This document shows, in pieces, positions 42,429 to 48,846 of a stretch of 48,846 nt of DNA. Source of the DNA: CAYONP01 sp964405335 (lineage in GTDB: Bacteria > Armatimonadota > UBA10988); NCBI GenBank assembly GCA_964405335.1, contig CAYONP010000038.1, forward strand, positions 1 through 48,846, read 5' to 3'. Both the position numbers and the translations under genes were made by a program. The first letter of the stretch is position 1. The number at the start of each line of letters is the position of its first letter. The notes beneath the pieces were generated by a model. That model was not told the DNA's origin, searched no databases, and saw nothing but the letters and a program-made list of their open reading frames with translations.

Positions 42429-44480
42429 TTGTGGCACCGGCTGGGCCGCGAGACCGTGACGCGGGCGATCTTCGATCCCGACCCGACCGCGCTCCGCGAC
42501 GGCCTGCGGCTGTACGACGGCGCCTGGTGGCGCGCCCGGCGGAGCGATCCGTCGCTGCTCGGCGCCATCGACGAAGACCTGGCCCACCGCCTGGCCGACG
42601 TGGCTCCCGGCGACTGGGGTGAGCTGGCGCCGGAGCTCGAGCTGCGGCAGTCGATTGCCGGGGCACGGCTCGAGGCGGCGAGGCGCCGGCTCGACGAGTT
42701 GGCCGCGACGCTGCCCGCGGCGACGCGCGAGCGGCTGAACCACCAGCTCGGCCGCCGCGGCGACGAGGGTGACCAGCCGGTCGACGACGGGCTCGACGAG
42801 CTGCGGCGGTCGGCTCGCCGGGCCGAGCTTGAGGAGCTGGCCGCGCCGCTGGTGGCCGAGCTGCGGGCGACGGTGGCGAGGGCGAACGGCCCCAACCGGC
42901 GCGAGCAGTCGTGGGACAGCTACAGTTACCGCGGGTATCGGCAGGAGGAGTGGGGCGTCACCGTGCCGTTCGCCGCGCTGCCGCTGGCCGAGCGCGCCGT
43001 GGCGCCGGTGGCGGCGGCCGAGCGGATCCTGGCCCTGCCCGAGCAGCGGCCGCTGCATGCCTGGGACCGCCCGGTGCCCGGACGCGCCTATCGGCGGTAC
43101 TGGACGCGGAGCAAGCGGTTTCTGGTGCTGGTCGCCGACGTGGCGGCGCGCTTCTGGGCCGACGGCGGCGCGCGGCTGCTCCGCGAGGTCCGCGCGGCGC
43201 TGCGCGAGCTGAGCGACGAGGACCGGCACGCCGTCGAGCTGCACCTGGCCACGCTGGGCTTCAGCGACAAGGACCCGGCCACGCTGGCCGAGCGGGTGCT
43301 TGGCGCGGCCGACGGCGACGACCTCGGCGCGCGCGGCGAGCTGGTGCTCCACGCGCTGCGGAGCATCAACGGCGTGACCGCGGAGCGGCGCGCCGAGCTG
43401 CTGACCGAGGCGGCGCGGGTGGCCCGCCGGACCACCGCCTTTGTGGCCAGCAACCCGTTCGCCGCCGCGGTCGAGGCGCTGGCGGCCGCCGAGGTGGCCG
43501 ACCTCGAAGAGCTGATCGAGCTGGTCCACCGCGCGGTGCGGCTGAAGTTCAGCGACTGGGAAGGCTGGGACCGAGCGCTGCAGGCAACGGCCCGTGCGCT
43601 GACGCACCTGGTGGTCACTCACGGCACCGCGATCCTCAACCGGGCGGTGGCCGAACTGCGCGAGTTTGCCCCAATCTTCCCCAGCCTCGAGGCGACCTGC
43701 CTGCTGGCCGGCGCGCGCGGCTGCGACGGCCGCGAGGCGGTCGGCCTGGCGCGCGAGGCGCTGGCCACCGCGCGGGCGCTGCGGCCGAGCGCCGAGCTGC
43801 TCCGCGCCGAGGTCGAGGCGATTGCCCGGCTGCACGAGCTGGGCGCCGAGGGCACGGCGTCGGAGCTGTCGACCACCGTCGCACGCGCGCGATTCACCGC
43901 CCGCGGCCGCGCGGCGACCGTCGGTCTGCAGGCCTGCGCCGCGCTCGGTGCGCGGCTCGACCAGGGTGATGGCCGGCTGATCGCCCAGTCGCTCGAGCTG
44001 GCCGACCTGCTGCTCGACGCCGAGCGCCGCTGGCTCGCCTTCTTCGCCGTCGGCGTGGCGCCGGCCGCCGACCAGCCCGTGGCCGACGGCTGCGCGCGCC
44101 AGATGAACCGCGTCTGCCGGCGCTGGCTCATCCGCCGGCCACCGATGGAGGCGCTGGCGCCGCTGGCGGTGCACCTGGCCTCACGGCTCCCTGGCGGGTT
44201 GAGACACCCGGCGCCGGCGACCCTCTGCGAGCTGGCCGAGGGCGCCGCCTCGGGCGCGCTGGCCGGGCAGCAGTTCTGCGGCCGACTGATGAGCCTGGCC
44301 GAGCACCTGGGCTCACCGCCGGCGGTGGCCGGGCTGATTGCCGCGGTCGACGAGCTGCCCGCCTCGTGGTGGCGCCTGCCGCTGCTCTGCCTGGTCGCCG
44401 ACGGCACCGCGCGGTGGCTCGAATCGGTCGCCGCCGCGCCGCGGCATCGCGCCGGCAAGGATTCGCGGCCGGTCTGCTAA
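42429..44480 (+). CDS. Unrecognised large helical protein (start uncertain)
   Basis: 683 aa from TTG 42429, Ala/Leu/Arg/Glu-rich and predominantly helical; I recognise no family. It has no signal peptide or clear transmembrane helix, so it is probably cytoplasmic. An internal tract WDSYSYRGYRQEEWG and the segment PGRAYRRYWTRSKRFLVLVADVAARFW stand out from the helical background. The same frame stays open upstream with protein-like sequence (SSLTSRLADKLLALTEHVAALDRADQ, from about 42300) but offers no ATG or GTG there, only CTG codons (42330, 42339). The true start may therefore be non-canonical or lost by a sequencing error. Its stop is 20 nt before the heparinase gene, suggesting co-transcription. 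Confidence 0.6.
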   Translation: MWHRLGRETVTRAIFDPDPTALRDGLRLYDGAWWRARRSDPSLLGAIDEDLAHRLADVAPGDWGELAPELELRQSIAGARLEAARRRLDELAATLPAATRERLNHQLGRRGDEGDQPVDDGLDELRRSARRAELEELAAPLVAELRATVARANGPNRREQSWDSYSYRGYRQEEWGVTVPFAALPLAERAVAPVAAAERILALPEQRPLHAWDRPVPGRAYRRYWTRSKRFLVLVADVAARFWADGGARLLREVRAALRELSDEDRHAVELHLATLGFSDKDPATLAERVLGAADGDDLGARGELVLHALRSINGVTAERRAELLTEAARVARRTTAFVASNPFAAAVEALAAAEVADLEELIELVHRAVRLKFSDWEGWDRALQATARALTHLVVTHGTAILNRAVAELREFAPIFPSLEATCLLAGARGCDGREAVGLAREALATARALRPSAELLRAEVEAIARLHELGAEGTASELSTTVARARFTARGRAATVGLQACAALGARLDQGDGRLIAQSLELADLLLDAERRWLAFFAVGVAPAADQPVADGCARQMNRVCRRWLIRRPPMEALAPLAVHLASRLPGGLRHPAPATLCELAEGAASGALAGQQFCGRLMSLAEHLGSPPAVAGLIAAVDELPASWWRLPLLCLVADGTARWLESVAAAPRHRAGKDSRPVC

Positions 44481-44500
44481 TCCACCAGCGAGAGCCGACC

Positions 44501-47437
44501 ATGATGCCGACCTGCCTGTTCATGCTGCTCCCGGTCGCCGCGCCGCAACCGGCGGTCCGGCCGCTGTTCGACTGCGACACCGCCGTCGACGGCACCGCGC
44601 TGGTCACCGAGCCGATGCGGCAGGGCGCCGGCGCGGTGCGCTGGCGCGATCACCCGAACCAGTCGGCCATTCACTTCCCGGTGCCGGCCGACTGGACCGG
44701 CTACCACCTGCTGCGCTTCTGGCTCTACAGCGCACGGCCGGTCGAGACCTCGTTCATGGTCATCGTGTTCAGCGAGAACCCGGCCACCGAGGGCGCCGAC
44801 TACTGGGGCTACAAGGTCGGCCTGGGCTTTGTCGGCTGGAAGGAGATCATCCTGCCCATCGGCCAGCGCGGCGGCACGCGCTCGCCGCTCGGCTGGGACC
44901 AGGTCAACGACCTGATGTTCACCGCCTCGGGCTGGAGCAACGTGCCGCACGCCGAAGCCGACCTGGTGATCGACGACCTGCGGCTTGAATACGACCCGCC
45001 CCGCCCCGGCCCGCGCATGACCGACGAGGCCTTCTTCGCCAACCTCGACCTGACCCGGCCCGAGCTGCGCGCGGTGGCCCAGGCCGTCGCGGCCAATGAT
45101 CTGCCGGCGGCCAAACAGGCGCTGCTGGCCCACTTCCGCGCCCGCGAGCGGCCGCGTTGGTGGTTCGACCAGCGCGACCGGCCGCAACGCGACGCGCCGC
45201 TGACCGGCGGCAGCGACGGCTGGGACTATTTCGGCACCAACTTCGCCATCGACTGGACCGGCTGGAAAGAGCTCGTCATCCCGCTCGAGCAGTTCGGCCG
45301 CTCGCGCGAGCCGTTGGGCTGGCACCAGATCAACTACCTCGGCTTCAGCGCCACCTATGGCGACCGCCGGCCGTCGCCCCGCGCGGTGCTGGTGTTCGAC
45401 CAGATCGAGCTAATCGGCGACGACGGCTCGTTGGTCTTGGCCGACTTCGAGACGCCGGCCGACCTGGAGCGCTGGCCCGGCCTGTCGCCCAGCGCGGTGG
45501 TGCGTCAGGTCGGCGAGCGGGCGGGGCAGTGGGCGCGGCTCGACCAGACCGGCAGCGTCACCTGCCGCGACGTGCCGGCCGACTGGCGCGGCTACCAGGC
45601 CCTGCGCGCCTGGGTCTGGTCGGCCGAGGCGACCGGCGACGTGATCACCGTCATCGCCGACTCGGACACGCCCGACACGCGCCGGGCCGACGAGGTCATG
45701 GCCCACCGGCGCGACGGCTTCCACCTCGGCGACGACATCGACTGGGAGGCGAACAAGCTGCCGCCGACCGAGCCGGCGTTCACCCGCGAGTGGACCTACA
45801 CGCTCAACCGCTTCGGCGACTGGGTGGTGCTGGCCGACGCCTACTGGGCCACCGGCGACGAGAAGTATGCCGTCGAGTGGATTGCCCAGATGCGCGACTG
45901 GGTCGAGGACAACCCCTACCTGCTCTACGGCACCGGCAACGATACGCTGACCTGGCGGACCATCGAGGCCGGCATTCGCACCAGCGGCAGTTGGCCAACC
46001 TGCCTTTACCGCTTTCACGGCTCGCCCAGCCTGACCGGTGACGACCTGGTGGTCTTCCTCAAGTCGTGGATCGAGCACGCGCACCACCTGATGCGGATCA
46101 CCGTCGAGCATCCCGAGCATGGCGGCAACTGGGTCACCATGGAGTGCAACGGCCTGGGCCACCTCGGCATCCTGCTGCCCGAGTGCCGCGACGCCGGCCT
46201 CTGGCTCGACACCGCGCTCGAGCGGATGAGCCTCGAACTCGAGCGCCAGGTCTATCCCGACGGCGCACAGAAGGAGCTGACCACCGGCTATCACCAGGTG
46301 GCGCGGAGCAACTTCGCCGGGCTGATGCGCTTCGCCCGCCACAACGACCGGCCGGTGCCCGCGGCCTATCTGTCGCGGCTTGAGCGGATGTACCGTTACA
46401 ACCTGCTCGCCGCCGACGGTCAGGGCTTCCTGCCGCCGCTCAACGACGCCGGCTACACGGGCGTGGCCGCCTCGCTGCGCGAGGCCGCCGAGTTGTTCGA
46501 CGATCCGCTCTACGCCTGGGCCGCCTCGGGCGGGACGCAGGGCGAGCCGCCGACGATCACCTCGCTGGCCTTCCCCTGGGCCGGGCACTACATCATGCGC
46601 TCGGGCTGGGGGCCGCAGGACCTCTACCTGCTGTTCGAGGCCGGGCCGTTCGGTACGGGGCATCAGCACGAAGACAAGCTGACCCTGTGCCTGACCGCCT
46701 TCGGCCGGCGGCTGCTGACCGAGGCCGGCACCTACAGCTACGACCAGAGCAAATACCGCCGCTACGTGCTCGGCACCTGGGCGCACAACACCGTGCTGGT
46801 CGACGGGCTCGAGCAGCACCGCCGCGGGCTCGGCGAGACCTATGAATCGGCCGAGCCGCTGGACAACCGATGGCTGACCAGCGACGCGTTCGACGCCGCC
46901 GACGGAGTCTACGACCACGGCTACGGCCCCGACCGTGCGGTGCGCGTGCGGCACCAGCGCACGGTCGTGTTCGTCAAGCCCGACTACTTCGTGGTGGTCG
47001 ACCGCCTCACGCCCGAGGACGACACCGAGCACCGCTACGACATCCTGTGGCACCTGGGCAGCGACCGGGCCGCGCACGATGCCGCGACGCAGGCCGCCTG
47101 GAGCGACGAGCCGGACGCGCCGAACCTGCTCGTGACGCCGGCGACGCGGGCGAGCCTCGGCCTCGAGATCGTCGTCGGCCGCGAGGATCCGGTGCTCGGA
47201 TTCGCGCCCGCCTCTCGGCACACGCCGATTGCCGTGCTCAACTACCAGGCTGTCGCCGCTGGACCGGCGACGCTGGCCTGGGTGCTGACGCCCTATGAGG
47301 ACCAGCGCCCGGAGGTCGCCGCCGAGGTGGCCGAGGCCGACGGTACGGTCACCGTCACGGTGCGCCGGCCGGGTGGCGATGATCGCGTGACGGTGGGCGA
47401 GACGGTGACCGTCGTGCGTCAGCCGGGCGCGAGGTAG
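44501..47437 (+). CDS. Heparinase II/III-family polysaccharide lyase, exported
   Basis: 978 aa with a short signal peptide (about 1-16, MMPTCLFMLLPVAAPQ). Residues 25-165 and about 240-330 are CBM-like beta-sandwiches whose sequences resemble each other (DWTGYHLLRFWLYS...VGWKEIILPIGQ and DWTGWKELVIPLEQFGRS). A helical toroid domain of the heparinase/alginate-lyase N-terminal type follows (about 420-650; EWTYTLNRFGDWVVLADAYWATGDEKY...HGGNWVTMECNGLGHLGILLPE). The C-terminal heparinase II/III beta domain has GTGHQHEDKLTLCLTAFGRRLLTEAGTYSYD with H721 and H723 and TWAHNTVLVDG. Such enzymes eliminate uronic-acid-containing glycans (heparin, alginate, ulvan-like); substrate here unknown. ATG 44501, with GCGAGAG upstream. 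The 3' end overlaps the convergent gene by 19 bp. Confidence 0.85.
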   Translation: MMPTCLFMLLPVAAPQPAVRPLFDCDTAVDGTALVTEPMRQGAGAVRWRDHPNQSAIHFPVPADWTGYHLLRFWLYSARPVETSFMVIVFSENPATEGADYWGYKVGLGFVGWKEIILPIGQRGGTRSPLGWDQVNDLMFTASGWSNVPHAEADLVIDDLRLEYDPPRPGPRMTDEAFFANLDLTRPELRAVAQAVAANDLPAAKQALLAHFRARERPRWWFDQRDRPQRDAPLTGGSDGWDYFGTNFAIDWTGWKELVIPLEQFGRSREPLGWHQINYLGFSATYGDRRPSPRAVLVFDQIELIGDDGSLVLADFETPADLERWPGLSPSAVVRQVGERAGQWARLDQTGSVTCRDVPADWRGYQALRAWVWSAEATGDVITVIADSDTPDTRRADEVMAHRRDGFHLGDDIDWEANKLPPTEPAFTREWTYTLNRFGDWVVLADAYWATGDEKYAVEWIAQMRDWVEDNPYLLYGTGNDTLTWRTIEAGIRTSGSWPTCLYRFHGSPSLTGDDLVVFLKSWIEHAHHLMRITVEHPEHGGNWVTMECNGLGHLGILLPECRDAGLWLDTALERMSLELERQVYPDGAQKELTTGYHQVARSNFAGLMRFARHNDRPVPAAYLSRLERMYRYNLLAADGQGFLPPLNDAGYTGVAASLREAAELFDDPLYAWAASGGTQGEPPTITSLAFPWAGHYIMRSGWGPQDLYLLFEAGPFGTGHQHEDKLTLCLTAFGRRLLTEAGTYSYDQSKYRRYVLGTWAHNTVLVDGLEQHRRGLGETYESAEPLDNRWLTSDAFDAADGVYDHGYGPDRAVRVRHQRTVVFVKPDYFVVVDRLTPEDDTEHRYDILWHLGSDRAAHDAATQAAWSDEPDAPNLLVTPATRASLGLEIVVGREDPVLGFAPASRHTPIAVLNYQAVAAGPATLAWVLTPYEDQRPEVAAEVAEADGTVTVTVRRPGGDDRVTVGETVTVVRQPGAR

Positions 47438-48489
47438 ATGTCGGCGGGTAGCGGCTGGTCGACCTCGCCGAGTTTCTCGAACCGCTCGTGTTCGGGCAGC
47501 GCCTGGTTGGCCTGCTCGAACAGGCAACGTGCAGCGGCGGCGTCGTCGTAGCGGTCGCCGAGCCGCTGGCGGAACAGCGACTCCGGGTCGTCCTCGTCCT
47601 CGTCCTCGTCGTCTGGCTCGGCCCATTCGAGCAGCAGTTCGGCGACCATGTCGCGGGTCAGGCGGTCGTGCACGACGACCAGCCGGTCACCGATGCGGCG
47701 CCACTCGTCGCCGGTCAGGGTGGTGGCGGCGAGCCAGGCCTGTTGCGCCGCCTCGCTCAGTCCGTCGGCGGAGCTGCGGTCGTACAGCTCCCGCAGTTCG
47801 GCCAGGGCCGTCGCGCTCGGCCGCTCGCCCGACTTGGCCAGCGTGCGGCGGATCTCGTCATCGGTCGAAAAGCCGCGCAGGTTGCGCCAGTCCATCTCCT
47901 CGGCCCAGGCATGCTCGAAGTCGTCGGTGAACCGCAAGGCCAGCGCCGGCTTGCGCTCGCGGTCGCCGATGTCGGCCATCAGTCGGCGGTAGAGCCCGGC
48001 CGGCGGCTCACCGGCGAGGTAGAGCTTGGCGTGGCCGGGCGGTGCGTCCAGCTCCTCGCCGGTTGGCGCGCTCGAGACGGTCAGGCTCTCGCCGTCGACG
48101 TAGCGGACGACCAGGTCGGCGAAGACGCCGGCCTCGGCATGGTCATAAACCACGCCGTAGAGCTGCTCGGCGGGATGCACGTAGGCTTCGAACCAGAGCC
48201 CGTAGAGCTCGTCGGCGCCGTAGAGGCCGATCCACTCGAAGCCGAGGTCGGCCATCTCGCGGCCGAGCGCGTCGAACTCCGCCTCGTGTTCGAGCTCCAC
48301 CTCGTCGCGCTCATACCGGCTCAGGGTCAGCCGCGGCGGCAGCGGCGTGGCGGCCATGATCTCGTGGAGCCCGCAGCCGAGTTCGTCGGCGAGCCGCCGA
48401 ATGCGGTACCGCCAGTAGAGCAGAAAGCCGGCCAACCCGGCGATCAGCAGCACGAAGATGAGGCCGAGGATCTGAAGGACAATCGCCAC
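47419..48489 (-). CDS. Membrane-anchored hypothetical protein with acidic tail region
   Basis: 356 aa that I do not recognise. Residues 1-28 are a strong N-terminal membrane anchor (VLQILGLIFVLLIAGLAGFLLYWRYRIRR), then a soluble, acidic domain with WIGLYGADELYGLWFEAYVHP and AGVFADLVVRYVDGESLTVSS. A run of Asp/Glu (PDDEDEDEDDPES) lies near 298-310. It is probably anchored in the inner membrane with the bulk in the cytoplasm (positive residues follow the helix). GTG 48489 has GGGAG upstream and a promoter at 48516-48544. It converges on and overlaps the lyase gene by 19 bp. Function unknown. Confidence 0.7.
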   Translation of the reverse strand: MAIVLQILGLIFVLLIAGLAGFLLYWRYRIRRLADELGCGLHEIMAATPLPPRLTLSRYERDEVELEHEAEFDALGREMADLGFEWIGLYGADELYGLWFEAYVHPAEQLYGVVYDHAEAGVFADLVVRYVDGESLTVSSAPTGEELDAPPGHAKLYLAGEPPAGLYRRLMADIGDRERKPALALRFTDDFEHAWAEEMDWRNLRGFSTDDEIRRTLAKSGERPSATALAELRELYDRSSADGLSEAAQQAWLAATTLTGDEWRRIGDRLVVVHDRLTRDMVAELLLEWAEPDDEDEDEDDPESLFRQRLGDRYDDAAAARCLFEQANQALPEHERFEKLGEVDQPLPADIYLAPG

Positions 48490-48515
48490 GCGGCTCTCCC
48501 GATGGGTGTCCGGTC

Positions 48516-48544
48516 AGTATCGGTTGAGCGCCGGCCGGTGTCCA
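48516..48544 (-). promoter_or_regulatory. Sigma-70-like promoter for the membrane-anchored hypothetical
   Basis: On the minus strand TGGACA (plus 48539-48544) and GATACT (48516-48521) are 17 bp apart. The surrounding -10 context (C/GATACTGACCG) is nearly the same as at the core-metE promoter (7776-7781), which supports a shared consensus. Confidence 0.55.
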
Positions 48545-48620
48545 CGACGGCCTACACCGGGCTGCAGCGGCCGCGCTGTCCTGCTCGTGGGATGGATGGC
48601 CCCGCGCCTGCCGGTCCGCC

Positions 48621-48740
48621 ACGGAGCGCAGGCGTCCCCGCCCGCCCGGCACGGAGCGCAGGCGTCCCCGCCTGCCCGGCACGGAGCGCAGGCGTCCGCG
48701 CCCGCCCGGCACGGAGCGCGGGCGTCCCCGCCCGCCCGGC
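48621..48740 (+). repeat. Four tandem 30-bp repeats with GGAG foot and GTCCC-loop hairpin
   Basis: Units start at 48621, 48651, 48681 and 48711, each about ACGGAGCGCAGGCGTCCCCG followed by CCCGCCCGGC with few changes. Each has GGAG then a hairpin. Unit 4 has GCGGGCG/CGCCCGC, unit 2 has GCAGGCG/CGCCTGC (compensatory A-T pair), units 1 and 3 have one mismatch. The hairpin is the same family as in 1-152 and 5051-5073. Confidence 0.8.
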
Positions 48741-48846
48741 GGTCCAGGCGTGTCCGCGGTGGCTCGGGCGCCAGTACGTGGTAGCTGACCAGCCCCCACC
48801 CCCGACCCCTCCCCCTGGCGCGGCGCCAGGGAGAGGGGAGTCAAGG
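48741..48846. other. Non-coding window end with C-rich tract and palindrome
   Basis: Contains a C-rich run (about 48790-48815) and a 9-1-9 palindrome CCCTGGCGC/GCGCCAGGG at 48813-48831. No gene or further feature is seen before the window ends. Confidence 0.4.

Noticed and set aside
8051..47437. A polysaccharide utilisation locus formed by the GH-like protein and the heparinase-family lyase
   Set aside because: They are more than 30 kb apart, in different transcription units, with no SusC/SusD or sugar transporter genes near either.
48506..48784. 92-codon ORF over the tandem repeats at the window end
   Set aside because: The translation is just the 30-bp repeat read in frame (RHGAQASPPA-like units) and it begins within the promoter of the minus-strand gene.

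Overview
This is a GC-rich, densely coded bacterial window (about 70% GC by eye; no rRNA, tRNA or CRISPR seen) from a diderm. A KdsC-type Kdo-8-phosphate phosphatase, an OstA/LptD-like outer-membrane barrel and a PorV/PorQ-like barrel all imply an outer membrane. The families present (Ski2-like helicase, LmeA-like DUF2993 protein, core MetE, clostripain-like and heparinase II/III proteins, large secreted proteins with C-terminal FlgD-type Ig domains) would fit Armatimonadota or a deep, poorly cultured FCB-like lineage. I cannot place it further from sequence alone. A 100-N gap shows this is a scaffolded draft assembly.

Layout. 1-5010: an operon of RNA helicase, KdsC, metallophosphatase and LOG-family protein, plus a small membrane protein. 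5007-5181: a cluster of REP-like hairpins. 5178-7755 (minus strand): core MetE-like methyltransferase, orphan LivF ATPase and LmeA-like protein. 8051-12379: a very large secreted glycoside-hydrolase-like protein. 12386-16856: a rhomboid-like membrane protein diverging from sppA-polA. 17049-18803: an S1 RNA-binding protein with odd acidic and Arg/Glu-rich insertions. 19118-38899: a probable seven-gene operon of secreted and outer-membrane proteins, with a potentially structured 5' leader and a strong closing hairpin. 39008-40821: FecE/FecCD-type ABC importer genes. 40853-41744: a RAYT transposase embedded in an array of its putative REP/BIME elements, with the assembly gap inside the array. 41761-48489: a DUF151 protein, an unknown helical protein, a heparinase II/III-family lyase and a membrane-anchored hypothetical. 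48490-48846: promoter and tandem GGAG-hairpin repeats.

Two things stand out. First, the 19118-38899 operon encodes three large exported proteins with unrelated N-termini (TolB-like propeller, catalytically dead clostripain-like domain, and an unrecognised domain). They share the same roughly 430-450-residue C-terminal architecture ending in a FlgD-type Ig domain. They are encoded beside a PorV-like barrel, an OstA-barrel fusion and two paralogous membrane proteins carrying Fn3/Big domains. This could be a surface-display or secretion module analogous to, but not demonstrably the same as, type IX secretion. Second, short hairpins scattered through the window (1-152, 5007-5181, 40853-41744, 48621-48740) share a GTAG or GGAG foot, and several share a GTCCC loop with compensatory stem changes. 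One set flanks a RAYT gene, so these look like related REP families mobilised by a Y1-type HUH transposase.

Six good sigma-70-like promoters with 17-18 bp spacers are visible, plus a weaker seventh, and one of them implies a leaderless transcript.
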